A DNA stretch of 64,000 bases from Nautilus pompilius (lineage: Eukaryota; Mollusca; Cephalopoda; Nautilida; Nautilidae): the NCBI GenBank assembly GCA_018389105.1, contig JACATO010000933.1, forward strand, positions 186,001-250,000. The letters are read 5' to 3'. The notes beneath the pieces are model-generated. The model was not told the DNA's origin. It ran no database searches and saw only the letters and a program-made list of their open reading frames with translations. Made by a program: the position numbers and the translations under genes. Positions within the stretch are counted from its first letter, which is position 1; the number at the start of each line of letters is the position of its first letter. Shown piece by piece: positions 28,701 through 43,700 of this stretch.

Positions 28701-31700
28701 AAACCTGAGGTCAAGAGGTCATGACTTCAAAACTTAAATGACCAAAACAATAGAATTTTAAAAAAACCAAGGCATGAACAAAAGGTTCAGGGATCAGCAC
28801 AAATGTAGAACACTGCTCTCTGTGCTTAAATACAATTTAAGAATGTCTGCATCAGGTAATAAATTTTAAATGCACAAACTGTGTTATATGCCACATAGAA
28901 ACTACAATAAGGAAAAACTATCACAAGCATGACAATTCAAACTAAGAGGAGCAAAATATGACCTGATTAATTACCACAATAATCTTTAATTAAATAGAAC
29001 AGTAAATTTGATAAAAGCCATTTGTGACATACATACATGATATGAAGAATACCAAAATTTTATAATCTCCAATAAAAGTATCATAATATTTAATCATATT
29101 GTATCTTTCTTTAAGCAAACACCTAGAATTTAAAATGCAACAATTATAAATCTAATAGAAATGAACTACCAATACCAGAAACCCTTAATTCAATAATTCA
29201 ATGACAACAGGTATTACTACAAGATTTGCAGTATTATTAGTTTTTTTATGAAAGTTTAAAATTGTGAAGTTTTTTAAAAAGCTATTTATTGGTAGTTTGG
29301 CTGTCTCAGATGTCATGGCCTTAACCCTGCTTCTGTGAAGTTGGCTATTTGGATGAGAAAGGGTAATTTGTCCAAGGCAAACAAGTACATCCTGTTTTTA
29401 GGCATCCATGCTGAGTGTCCTAATTAGGAATAACCTGAGTGCCTGAATCCAGTATCAGCCCAAGAAAAGGTGGACTAAACAAGCCACCACCACCCGTCCT
29501 TTATCTTGTTTGCAAATTAAATTTTCATTGTTGGAATGTGACTTTAATCTCAAGTTTTGATTCAAAGTTATATTTTGATAATTCAAGGTAAACTGCTTGT
29601 GTATTAAATACAGTGCTACATGGCAGCAGAACAGACTACCTATAGTCATCATGAGAAACTATTAAATAGTTTTCTATTTTTGCAATAGTGTGGGCATGTC
29701 TGCAGCATGCCAAATGGGTGAATCCCTAATGATGTCTATTATGATGAAATGCTTGCAAGTGGAGGAGGATATACATTCAATGTCTACTACATAAAAAAAA
29801 ATTGAATATGAAGCAGGATGTAGGAAAAAATTGGCATAATCAACAAATATTAGCTGATAGGTAACACTCCAACCTTCCCTTGCCCCAATTGCGGAAAGAT
29901 GTCTAGTTCAAGACCTAACTTGTATTCTCATCAAAACTGAAAGAAATATGACCATTTTCATTGATTAATTACCCATCAGATAGCAAATAGCCATTTTAGT
30001 TTGTAGAAAATCAGTGATTTTTATTTTCTTTTGTATTTAAGACACTTAATCTTACTGAAATCTTAAAGCATTTGTGGGGACATTGAATTTTTCAGGAGAA
30101 CTCTTTCTAGGCTTATTTCTGTGAACTTGCACATCCTTCTTGTTCGCCATCGCCTACAATTTTCTAATCACCACAAAACTATTAATGACAAATGATACAG
30201 CAGCAGACAAAGTTTCTTAAAACCTTTCTACAAGTCATCATCCAGCAACATGTATGAGATAGCACAGACCAATGCCATGGTACAGAGGGTGTCATTTCTG
30301 GTTTTGTATTTCCTTGATAATCACAAAATAGTTATTTTCATCATGATGGTAGATGATATTTTAATATATGGCAATGCTAACTACTTGAAATAAAGATTTC
30401 TAAAAATGTTTTTGATAAAAACTTATTTAAATTATTAGTAAAAGTGTTTAGTATGTATTAAAAAAGAGCAGTTTCTATGGTTACACTAAATAATTATCAA
30501 ATATTTTACAAATTCACCAATAAGTATCTGATTAGTTACAATTTTTTTTAATAAGGAGAAACTGAGTTTTAAAAATTTTAAAAATAGAAAACATTCATAA
30601 CAAACAAAATAAAGAATTCATTCTGGATACCATATTTCCAAGCAATCTGAATAAAAATGACATTATTAAGAATATTATACAGAATAAAATCTCTACTAAT
30701 TCGAGGATTAAAATGCTGGTTAACTCACCCTGACCACAATGAAACAATAATACTTTAACATTTTCAAGAATTTAATAGGGAAAAAATAAAAAGTGCGTGG
30801 AACAGTTTAAAATCAACAAAATTAGAATATAAATATGCATAACTTATAGAGAGTTCTGCACATCTACAACCTCTTTCCCACTTTACCTCCTTCCAGTGTA
30901 CTGATGTTACATTCCTGGCTTCTGGGTCCTTCTCCAGCAAGATTAAATGCAAGTACCGACACAGCATAATTTGAATACACTTCAAGGCCTTCTAGAATAA
31001 TGTGCATCTCTTGAGCAATAACTTCGTGGTTTTGATTTTTGGAAATAAGTCTATAATAGACCTGAAACACATTAAAGTACCATTTGCAGAATTATACAAA
31101 CACATACCACATTCCACCAAAAACAAAATACAGTGGGTTTGGAGGATGCTATCAAATAAGATAGTAATTCTAAGAATGCAAACTTTTTCAACTTTAATTT
31201 GATTTTCACTTAATTGAAATTAAAAAAAAAAAAACTATGAAGAAATTTAATATTAAATCCTTAAAATAAAATCAACAGAAAATAGATGAAGTTGGCAGAC
31301 AATCTATTATTATTACCTCATCTCAGTAATAACATTTAATGCAGCTTTACATTCAGTATGTGAAGAATAAACTGTCTATAAAAACATGTCAAATTCTCCT
31401 ACTTTGTATCCTGAGAGTTCTCCATTTTGTGTCTTAGTGGGTGGTGGGAGCCACTGTACAATTACTTTTGTTGAGTTCAGAGCCACTGCAGTCAAGTTCT
31501 GAGGTGATGCTGTAGGTGCTGAAACAAGAGAGCTATCCAAATGAAATACCTTTGAAATCTAAATAGCTTTAAATTATGTTTGCATATTGCTTTTTCTTTT
31601 TAATTAAGAAATAATATTAATAATTAACTTAATTTTTTATTTTCTTTTGTTTAGTTGATTGTTCAATTAATTTTGTGGGTTATCATCTAATCAGGTAGCA

Positions 31701-34700
31701 GATAAAGTTGTTAAGAAATTTGAGTTTTTTCCCCATCTCCCAGCACTAAAAATAACAAAGGTAAAATTTAACAAATAAGTAAAATTTGAATACCTGTGAT
31801 AATTAACACATGCATCAGAATTACTTAAATATATATATATATATATATAGAAAGACTAATCTCAAACAAAAACATGACCAAAAAAAAAGAAAAAAGTTAC
31901 ATCTGTAATACTGAATTAAAATATACAAATACAACATTCATATCATACTTACGAGCTTCACCAACAAAAATGATGACAGGTTTACTACTGGGACCTGATC
32001 CAATATCATTGAAGGCAATCACTCTAAACTCGTAATTCACAAAACTGGTTAAGTTGCCCAGCCATAGTGTGTTTGTTGAATAATTCACTTGAGTTTTTTG
32101 ATAATTGGCCATGTTTGTCTGCCGGTATTGTACAATAAAACCTTTCAGAGGTCCATTCCACGTTGGTTTGGAAGGTTCCTATAAAAATAAATACATATTT
32201 ACAGAAATTTGTGTAAGTGTTGAAATATAAATTCAATGCTAAATTCTTTATATTAAAGAAAAACATCACCAAATGACTAGATTCATTTAACATTATCCAG
32301 TTTACAAAACATACATCAATAAATATTAATCCAAATAATCTTATACTTAATATAATATTAATATTTACAGAGCACTTTTCCACCTACCTTCCAAAATAAC
32401 ATTTCCCACAACTCTTTGCAAACAACCTATTATCTATATTCTTCAATGAGATATAGTTAATCAGTGCTCTTTTTTAAGGCTTATAGCATACAATATTAAT
32501 ATGACATGGGAGTTTAATTTAGAACAAATTTTGGGAAAAAACAGCAAGAAAAGGATTTTCAGTATTAAAAATGTTTCTGAAATTAATTACCTGCCAAGTA
32601 AGATTTACTGAATTGGTTGTCAGAGGAACTACCCGAACATTTTTTGGAGCACCCTCTGGTTCTGAAAAATATGTAATGTACATGACTTTAGAAAAAAGAA
32701 CTAACTCTTATAAAAAAATGTATACATATACCTGATAAATTTCCTCAAATTGTTATTTAAAGCAATAAACAGTAAACAATAATAAATTCCTAAAACTCTT
32801 AAGAAATCTCTGTAAAATAGATTTCGTTATTTTATCCTATAGACCATTTTGAATATGGATCATCTAGCACTAAGAATACATATTTACAATGTGGTCCACA
32901 ATTAAAGTCATTTTTAATACACTGCCAAATGGGTCAACCTCATTATCTAAAATAACAAAATAAAGATAATTACATTTTGTGTGGGTAAAAATTATTTACA
33001 ATTTGTTAAACATTTTGATCTACCAAACAATTCCTGGATTCTCATCATGCATCAATATTATATACCTGTATTGTTTTACTAAAATCAACCGAATTCATAT
33101 CAACAGTCGATGGACTTCAATCTAAAATAACCAATTTTGGCCAACCATTTTAGAGTAAAAATTATTGTCAATGTAAAATAGGAAGAATCAGTGTGGCTTT
33201 TCTTCAGATGTAAAGACAATTACCATGTTTAAAATATAGGATTCCTTTGTTTAATTAATGCATTTTCAAAGACTTTAAAAGCAACCACAAAAGCACATTA
33301 GTACTGCCATTAAATATAAGACTTGCCTGATTGCACACCACATTTTGACTCCTTTTTATTTTAACTAAGGACCTACTGCTATATTATAATGTGTGTAAAC
33401 AACAAAACCTAATTCTTTAGGCTTCTTCTTACTAATACTTTTCTACTCTTCAGATTAGCATACAGAGTATCCAATGAAAGCCATTTGCATGAACTAACTG
33501 CTTCCTCAGAAATCATTGAGCAGCCGTACACTTTGGCACCATTTTGTTTAGTCTATTATTAGACATTACTAAATATGAAGATCTCTGTGCTGATGACATG
33601 ACTATTTGGAACTCTACTCAAAATGTTGAAGATATCATTTACTTTTTTTTTTTGCATTGATTTTTGAAAATTTCAATAACTATCAACAAGGTGGTTATAT
33701 CACTCTTCACATTTGACAACCTCAAGGTAAATTACCAGTCAAAAGTCTGTATTAATAAAAACAACTTCATTTAGATAGAAACCCAAAATTTCTTGAAATG
33801 TCAGACCAACAACTGACCTTCAATACCCATTTTCTCACAAGCAGCAGACAAATCATGGAGAGCAACTCTAACATCATTACGAATCCTATATCATTTTTAC
33901 CTCAAACCAACCATTGGCTACAGAGGGAAAGTCTAAAATGCCTCACATCTAAAAAAAATTAAGCTAAACCTTCAAAATATTTTTAAAAAAATCTTGCAGC
34001 AAGGCTTATGGAACCATAAAATCCTCCAAAAAAAAAAGTAACAAGGGAAGCATGTTTACCTCCTCTCCAAAATCAGACGATAAACTGCTACCTATTATGA
34101 AAGAATCTACCATCAACTCAGTGAAGATCCAATACAACAGATAATTAAAAGATTCATGAAGTTGTATAAAGGGATCAAACAAAAAGAAAAGTAATCAAAG
34201 ACCAAATTACAGAAACATTCATAACCATTATTTCCATAGAGCAGAAGAAAGCCTCCATCATAATCTGCAAACCTAATAATTAATAATCTAATTGCCCCAT
34301 GCTGCAAAAACAAAACAAACAAACAATCCAAATGTACTCAAGGCACTGGCCACTAAAGTGCTGGATAACCTACCACAAGTACCATATTACCACAGTTATA
34401 ACGGAAATAGACTTTTTTGTCTTAAGCGAGACCAATTTTTTGTAGTGGAGCAACCAATGCCAAAGACTTGGGCTCTGTCACCCAATATATGGTATTTGCA
34501 TAAAATTCAGCTTTTCAGACATGGCCTCTCTTGATAATGTTGAGTTGATCAAGTCAATTTCTGAGTGTGAGAGTGGCTCTGATGATGAGATCGTTCCTGT
34601 TGAAGGTGGTGAAGCTTTCAGTGATGGATCAGATAACGAAGAGGAAAATGTATTGTTAAAAGTGTTTTTGTCTGCTTTGTAAATTATACTGAGCTGTACT

Positions 34701-37700
34701 AACTTGATTTTTGTGCTATTGCTGAAAATTAACTTATTTTTTTTTTACATTCTGCCCCATACCTCACTTATAATGGCATGCTTCTATAAGTGAGGTGTTA
34801 GGGTAGTGTGGATATCAGCTGAGCTCCAAAGTTTTCATCAAATTCCAAATTGCTATGGTAGAACATCATTTTCTAGCAGAAATTACATCTAACTGAAAAG
34901 TGGAGATTATTGCCTGTTTAAGGCAATATAAATTCTGATATAAAAACTTACCAGAAATTCTGTCACATCGATATAGAGCATTGGAAATAATTATAGGAAC
35001 AGATGAAAAATTGGGAATAAAATGCAAATAAAATGTGATAGAATTGCACATAAAATAAAATGCTCCATAGTACATTCATGTTGTTGTTGTACACTGATTG
35101 GTTGTTTGACAACCAGTCAGAAAGTGTCACCTGCAGAAGAACTATAAAAGTATAGGCAGTAGTGTGGTGAATACTATGGCTCTTGGGAAGGAAATACCAC
35201 ATGACAAGCATATAGAAATAAAAGTCTTAGCTAGTGAAGGCTACTTAATACAGCAGATTATGCCTTACGTTTCAGGAGGAGCTGTATGTGTGGCTCTGAG
35301 GATACACAAAACTGGTGCTGTTGACAAAAGATGCAGTTGGAGAAGAAAGCCCAAACTCAATGTATGCTAACAGACAACAAATCAGTAGAGATCTTGCAAA
35401 TGGCCTAGCTGCAAGTACAGATATTAATGTTTCTTCAAGAACAGTAAGATAGACATTGGCGCAAAGTAGTCTTAGTGAACGCGTAGCTGAACGAAGACCT
35501 TTACTAAAGAGGAAACCAAACAACAAGGTTGAAACAAACAACAAAATGAAACAGTGGGATGACCAAATCTGGAAGGTGGTGGTGCTCTTTACAGATGAGT
35601 CAAAGTTTGAACTGTTTGGTGATAATCAACAGCCATTTGTTCAAAGGCAAACCATGGAGCAGAATAACAGTCAGTATACAAAAACTACAGAGAAGCATGG
35701 AGGTAAATCAATTCAAGTTTGGAGCTGCCTATCAAACAAGAGTATTAGAGATTTGCATAAAATCAAAGATTTACTGACAGGTATGCGCAGGTTCTCATTC
35801 CCTCAGGAAGACATCTCAATGGATGAGGATTCATCTTCCAAAATAACAATGACTTCAGGCATGCAATCTGTGTGGTGAAAATATTTGGAACGTAAAGAGG
35901 CTGTGCACTCTGTAACCAAACACCTGGGATGTTTTGTGGAAAGTGCTACAGGATATTTAAAACAACATTGCACAGTCATACAACAATAACCTGTATAGGA
36001 ACATGAAAACAGTGTCATGCCCTACAAAAAAACAAAAGGCTCACATGCCAAATACCAATGCACAGTAAAATGTATTCATTTTGTTTTGTATTTTTTCTGT
36101 AATACAGTTGCAATTACTCATTATTTGCACATGCGCTTGTTTCCATAATTATTTCAAATATATACACTGACATAAATCACTTTAGCATCTACAATCAGAT
36201 AAGTCTTCCAAATGTACCTCAGACAATGAAGGAATCTAGGCTGAAATTAACCACCTAACCCTACAGAGAGTACCATGTCAGGAAGGATAACACATGTCCA
36301 AAGAGTTTATATAGATTTCCCAGCAGCAAAGTTAGCATGCTGCCAAACAAATAAGAAATTGAAATCCTGAAATACAGCTAAAGCAAACAATCACCACAAT
36401 TCTGATCCATTGATAAACTGCCAAAACACTAAATGGCAATAACCAGAATGAGGCTTCACCACACCTTCCCTCCATGGATTTTACGCCAAGATCAACAAAA
36501 GTATATCTCAAGAATGTGAAGACACTGAAGTTGTGGAACATTAATTACTGACCATACAAACCTTGATACATCTGAAGAGATGGAAAAAAAAGTTTGTTAT
36601 ATCCATGGTTTACAGTAAACAAAGAAGAAATCTGCCACCACCTCCAATGCATACAGCCCAAATGCAACAGCTGATTTAAAAAATAAAGACATGCATAACT
36701 TTCTCTAAAAAGATCAACATTAACTGAAGATGAAAGTAAAGTGGCTAAGGGTTTCCTCTCCAGTTTTAAAATTGTATGTATGTATAGGATTTAAAACAAA
36801 TTTGATGGAAAAAAAACCTCAATGTTGAGTAAAGGTTTCATAAACAAAGTTAGCAGCAGCATTTCTAACAATCTTGTCCTGAGATACTGTGTCTTGCACA
36901 TTATAAAGCATATGTATGTACAGTACTGCAGTCAACATGAGATTTCCACTAATTACAAAATCACAAATCTGAAAATGACCCTTGTTAACAAAAATACAAC
37001 AATTTAAAACCAATGCTTCCAATCCAAAAAAATTAAATTTCTTTCAGTTCAACAGCAGGATCCACTTCTACAGATAAGGCAATTTGGTGATCTTTCACTG
37101 ATTTAAAGATACATGGCTGACTGCTTTGATGAAGATAGGGCCAAACTACAGTTCTCACCAGTATTTCAAATGGCCCACCAGCTGCCCTGTAGCAATGTGT
37201 TAGTGCCACTGTTTAGTGGTAGAACAGACTCCACCAGGCAATGATTTTGATGACAAAACCTAAGGCATTAAACAGCCATAACATAGCAGCATGATTGTGT
37301 GCGGGATATTTTTTAAATCTTGAAATTATTTGATGGTCAGTGAGAGATCCCAGCGGAATGAAGTGGGAAGAAATGTCATAAAATGTCATGTACAAGACTG
37401 ATACATAATGTTGATCCTCATGGCTAACTAGCAGCATTCCATAACCATTTTATTCCAGGTGGTGATTTGCATTCATGACTTTTGTGAAAAGATGAGTCCC
37501 TCAACAAAAGAAAAGCAGACAGTGGATGAAGAAGTCAGAGTAGTGTGAGATGCCACTATAATTCCAAGCTTACAGATTTTTGCAGTAAGCATCAGCTAAT
37601 GAAAAAACTAGAGCTCAGGAACCTTTGATTCAGTGGTATTTATTGGTACTGGATGATAGCATAGGCATCCCTGACAGAGCTCACAGAGCAACGCTGCATG

Positions 37701-40700
37701 TCTTCACATCAAAATAGACAAGACTTTAAAATTCTTGTCCCATAGAGATGCTGGTACAGTAAATCTTATTATTTATTCTTACCTGAGACAAGGAAAGAGA
37801 ACAAAAAATAGGTTTAAATCCTCATACTTTATATTTTTCCATGTCCAAGTAATTGTATGCCATCAATTTTAAAAAAATTTAATTGAAATAAACTACTTGT
37901 ATATAATCCATTTTTTAATATTAAATACAGCTCCTTTCCTCAGTCCAATATGGCCCACAGGCTGAAATGTTTGCCCACTCCTGCTCTAGAGCAATGAAAT
38001 TATGTCTGTCAATATTCTCAAAGCTTTGTAAAATGGTACAAATATCCCTGAAACTCTCAAAAGCCTCACTAGCAATCAGTACTCTGGTTCTCTCATCAGT
38101 TTTCTCTCCTTTAGTGACTTCTATCAGCAAAGATTTGTAGTCTTTTATTTTAGCTGCAACTTCAAACTCTGTAATTTCACCTATTGTAGTAGGCAAATCC
38201 TCATCAGCAGTGACAGTAGTCCATGAATGACATGCCACTGTTAACAAGCAATGGTGTTAGACGATGCAGGGTTATTTGCATAAGCACTCTCATCAGTAAC
38301 GTTTTTGTAGTCTTGTTTATACAATTTTTTTCCATTTTGAAGCAGTGTGCAACCATCTCCCTCAAGTCATGCCAAACATAATGAAGCATATCTAGGACAT
38401 CTTTAAAAATTATTCTAGTCTCCGTTGCAGTGCCAATGTTAGCCATCAGGTGTTTGAGGTGGCAATAACAATAAAACACCTTGCTTTCATTGGCTATAGT
38501 TTGTGTTAGGCAGGAAAAATTTCACTATCATGACTTTCAGAGTTAGATTGTTGAGAGAGCTTGTTATTGAAAATAAGCAAAACCTTCTGTGACAGCCAGT
38601 ATTGTGATCAAAATTTATCCTTCACTTGTTGAATAGAATGGTATGTATCCAAGCTTTAGGTTAAGCATAGTACAAACCCAGAATGGAGAGACCTTAGAAC
38701 ATTACGTTTCTAAACTTTTCAATGACAGACAGTTTGCACTTTTCCCTTCCATCCATGTTAGAAAAGAACAAAACTGTTACCCTTTACTTTATTTCACTCT
38801 GTTCCATAACAGTCACTTGTTTTTATTAGTAGTCATTTTGAAGCAGCAGCTTCATCTATTCATAAATCACATTGGGCAAGTTGTTCTTCCAATTGTCAAC
38901 TGTTTCCAATAAAGCTGATCCACCCTAACCAAAGCAGCCTCGAGCATGATTTAATGGCAGGGTCTAAAATGATCAAGCCAACCAGTGACTTGCTCTAACT
39001 TGTTCAAATCATTTAAAAAGTGCAACTTCTACTTTTAGATGCTTCGTTCTGATACTCTCTTTGCCTATTTATACTCCCCCAGATTTTGCCACACTTGTGG
39101 ATTATAGTGTAAATTGTCACCTTGGCTAAATTGTCTGGAAAAAATAAAACTGAATGTTTCATTGTTGCAGTAATCTTTAATCATCTCAGCCTTTACTACA
39201 ATGGATATGTTTTCTTGCTTGCTCACCATCACGCTATAAATGATGTGGAAAGCACAGTAGGATCAAAACTTTAAAAGTTTGCTTCAGCAATGAGGATCAA
39301 TTGTATACCCAAAACTAAATTGAATTCAACAGAACTTTTGCCACGAAAACCATCTAAAATCTATGCAACTACAATCCAAGCACAACTGGGAACTATATGA
39401 AAAATATTCCAAAATGAAGGCTTCTGACCTGCTATTGATGAGATGTGATCTTAATCAGCAACCAACTTTGCTGACAAGAGTTTCCATGAATATTTTCTGA
39501 ATTCATCTCATCAAACAATAATATTAAAATACCGCATACACACACAAACTAAAATTCAATGGTATATAATAGCTTAGTCTCTTTTTACAGAATTTCAATT
39601 TTACAGGGTGGGCCACAAAAATGTGACAAGTTTTGATAGACCACCAATTTTTTTTTATATTTCTAATGACAGAAATGAACAAGATACACTAAGAAGCCAA
39701 AAAGTTTTATTTTGTTATAATGTTTAGACTGTCCTTCTGCATTGTGTGAACATGCATGAAGCCTGATGGCAAAGTTTTAATTTGTTACCCAAAGAGTTTT
39801 ACATAAAACAGTTGAAATCACTTAGTTTCACTGTCTTTTAGTTTGAGAGTCATCGACAGTCTCAGTTTGACAAAATTAACAGATTTTTCCATTTCCAAAA
39901 TGGCAATTTTCTTTGTTGACCATCCAATGGAAGAGGCACATGGGGTACTTCACTGAAAATAATATTATTAAGGCTTATCTTGCTATGGTCATACATGTCA
40001 CTAATTCAAAGGCAAAATCCAGTGCAACTGTGCTTGTCACTGCTTGTCAAATGTTGCAGTAGTTCAAAATATCTTAATATCACATTTTAACAGGCATCTC
40101 ACACTTGTTTATGACACACCATTTCATGAGTCATGTGTCATGTTTAGTTCCTTGGGATATGAATAATTGCATCCTGGATAAATTGGACATTCTATAGAGT
40201 TCAAATATCTTGTGGATAGCCTGTGTGCTCGACATTTAAATTTCCTATGCTTTCACTAGCCAGAGCGCTATGTCCATAGAAAGTAGTTCTGAAAGCACAC
40301 TGGATGCTTGTTACAGATCACAACTCCAAATCAGTTGCAATATTTTTCATCAGCAAAAATAACAAGTGAAAAATATATTAGTTTTTTTCTAAAAAATAAA
40401 CTTTATCATACATTTCTATCACTTACAGTAAGAATTTTACATTTGTCACAATTTTTGTGGCCCACCTGTATCACATTACAAACAAATATAAGTTTCTTAT
40501 CTGTTGTTTGATTGGTTGGTTTTACTTTGCTCTACTAATACTTAAACAAAATCCTAAGTTAAAATTATTGCATTTGAAAGTATATACTATGCAAGCCAGA
40601 CAATAGTATTGCCTTATAATCTTAGTATTTAATCTGAAATCTAAAATATTTCATATTTAACATGCACATATTTCATTCATAATCAGTAAAGGTTATCACC

Positions 40701-43700
40701 TGTATTATGAAAAGATGTCATGCATTATGTCAGTAGTCGGTGTTTGCTCACATCATTTGTTCTTTAAAATAAAAAGCAAATTCAGGAAACAGCCTTTACC
40801 ATCAAACCATTACCATTCTTTTGAAACCAAAACTGATGATAGCGTTTGTAGTTTTTTAAAACCAGAACTGATCATAATGTTTGCAGTTTGTTTCAGATAC
40901 GCCTCCAAGATTACAAACACACTGAAAAACTTTTTCAACACCCCCATTTATCCAGAAAATTATCCCACAAAGTAGTTCGTTGATATGCACAAACAACTCA
41001 TCAATATTCATGAGCCTGGAAGTACTGTAAACAGGGATGAGATGTGATGTATTGTTCTGACTGAAAGTTTGGTTAACTACTGTAGTTGATCTAGCCTCAC
41101 CGTATACCTCATATTGACTTATGAATAAAGGAAAGAAAAATGGAAAAATTAGCTAATTCAGCTTATAGGCCAAAAAATATGATACAGTGCATTCTACATT
41201 TTTTTTTAACATAGGAATTAGTAGAAAAGAAATAAATGAAAAAAATCCTAATGAAAACTTGTAACCAGAAAAGTAAAAAAAAAATTAATAATTTTGAAAA
41301 TAAAATTGCACAGAAAGGAAACAACAAATATTCAATCAATAATTTCAAAACCAGATACTCTCATAAACCATATAGTTTCCTCTTGAATTTTTTTCTTGTT
41401 CTTTAAATTACAAAAAGTTGCTCAGGTGAAAGTTGATTTTCAATGAATGGAAGAAGCAACACTGTAAAGTACAAACATACAGTGTACAATTCCTAAGTGT
41501 GTAAGTACTTGCTCAGAATTAAAAAAAATAGCAGCAGCCTTGGAATTTAAATGTTATTGTACAAAAATTAACATTCGGCTCTCCAAACCCTTTTCTCTAT
41601 TTGTTCACAATTTTGAAACACATTTCTGCAAAATTTTACCAGCTGGTGGCCGCTTTAAAAAAGAATGTACATACAGACAAAAAGCAACTTTCTTAATTAA
41701 TATATTTTCTAATATTTTTCAGCAGCATAAAACTTTTTATTTCTGAAAATGTAAACACTCATAATACTCACTATCTTCTAATGTGTGTGTTTCATTAGAC
41801 GGCCCACTAAAGTTACTCACACCTATGTCATTAGCAGCAGCCACCCGGAACCTGTAGATCTTATCTGGGAGCAAGCTGGCGTACATAATCAAAAAGAAGA
41901 TGTTATTACGACAAGTTTAGAAAAACAAACAAAGCTCAATAACTGTTATCCAACTGTTAGAATCACCTGTCGTCAGCTTGCTTCTTCAAGGTGGCTCATG
42001 GTGACTTGTCGATACAAATAATTTTCGTTAATAACCTTGAAAGAAGTAACAGTTTATCTGAAATTGTTTTGAACAACTGGATGCTATTTGAGATATAAAA
42101 TGTATATATAATCCAACCATATTTTTGTGTTTTTATTTATACTTTCATTAAAATTTATTTACTGTAGCTGGAACTAACAATTCTCTGAGCAAGAGATTTT
42201 TCTCCATACAAAGTAATATTTTAAGCTACAAATTTCAAATCAGTTGAAAATTCAGCAATTGATACATATTCTAGAAATGTTTGCAAATATGTATTTAAAG
42301 CATTATCATTATTTTGTTTATTTTACAACCACACAAATGATGTCCATTACCGGATTAAGTTTACCTTCAATCTTCACAGCTTCGTACAGTACTAACTGAT
42401 AAAGAAAATAATTTCTTAGCTGTGCTATCATTTTTTTCATTATAATTTATTCACTTCAAGACTTTTCCAATATTAAATTTGTACTCTTTTTTTTTTTTTT
42501 TCTAATAAGTTCAAAAGTATCTTAATTTAGAAACCTGCCTCAGGCAGAACTAGGTTTTTGGTCAAACAACAAAAACCTTAATTTGTTATTTCCTTACCCT
42601 TTCACAGTGTACAAAGATACATCAGGCTTCACAACTTCTGGAACAGTAACCCACAAAACAAAGGGCTTAACCTGGTACTGGATTGTGAAATTCCTAAGTG
42701 GACCATAACCATCATGTCCAGACTGCCAACTAATTGGAATGGACCGAGCTTGAACTTGTGACCCAATATGTGGTATAGAAGGACTGTCTGGCTTCTCTAG
42801 AAAAATGAAATAGATAAATAAAACAAATCCTGCCAGCCATTTGTATCACGACAAAAAATTAGTAGTACAATATATTATACCTTTAGTTTATTAACTACAA
42901 AAGAAATTTGGAAATAATTTAAAACTCTTGGAAAAATAACTAAATGAATAATCACAAAAATAACTAGAAAGTGGGGTTCATGAGAAAAATATCCAGTCAT
43001 TGTAGACATTTTGTGTTACATACTAGTTTAAGATATGTTCTTACATAAAATAGTAATTTTTAATCTATAAAATATCATACTTGCCAAAAATAATAATATT
43101 TTAATTGAATAGTAAACTAGTAAATTAAGTTTATTTAGAAATTAAGACATATAGTGTATATATATTTCTTATCATAATGACCAGTATTCATTCCACTGTA
43201 TCTGTATTTTCTGCCTTTAAAACCAATATTTAAAATGTAAAAATTTTTTTATCTAAATGTAAATACATTTAATATAGTAGTATAATAACAATAATTCATC
43301 CTCAAAGTTTTTTTAAATCACTTATCAATATAATCCATACTTGTTTACGCACCATCTCAGCACAATTAAGATAGATATACTTTATACTGTTTTTTTTGTT
43401 ATTTACAACTATATTTGACCAAAACATCAGATATTCCCATTAAGAATAACTTGAAGCTGCAAAAAAACATTAAAAAGCAAAGTGAAAATATTTTAAGTTC
43501 ACATTTTCAAACGCATTATTTTAAACACCAGTCAAATCCCTGTCACCAGTCTTTATATCTAACCCAACAAATGCTTCACACAATAAACTCTCCAAGCTGC
43601 TCACTAAACTAAGCTATTTCAATTCTATCTGAAAGAACTTAACATTCTACAAACAGCAAAGCCATGTATATTCAGTTATTATAAAAATCTAAACTTGACG

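Larger units (their letters stand above)
26016..30886. other. sdk intron between FN3 11 and FN3 12, with repeats
   Basis: A 4.9 kb intron. It contains the Tc1-like element described at 26500-27545, a less AT-rich block of unknown origin at about 27.6-28.14 kb, a T tract at 28147-28161 and a dispersed repeat near 28.6-28.8 kb. A further unidentified repeat-like stretch lies at 29.28-29.46 kb. Confidence 0.5.
32662..41771. other. sdk 9.1 kb intron, mobile-element rich
   Basis: The largest intron in the window, between FN3 9 and FN3 10. From low to high coordinates it holds a LINE fragment, a Tigger-type remnant, a Tc1-like element, a hAT-type end, a mariner-type element and a pogo-like piece. 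The stretch 36.2-39.5 kb is probably also repeat-derived but is mostly unidentified. Confidence 0.7.

Noticed and set aside
37921-38479. Two long minus-strand frames, candidate host exons
   Set aside because: One runs into a hAT terminus and the frames are offset from each other. They lie in a repeat-rich intron and match no Sidekick domain.
41966-42038. Minus-strand stretch reading VINENYLYRQVTMSHLEEAS, looking like an FN3 strand after a CAAG acceptor
   Set aside because: It runs into TGA and fits neither flanking phase. The domain is complete when 42598 joins 41875 directly (VKGLLPDKIYRF).
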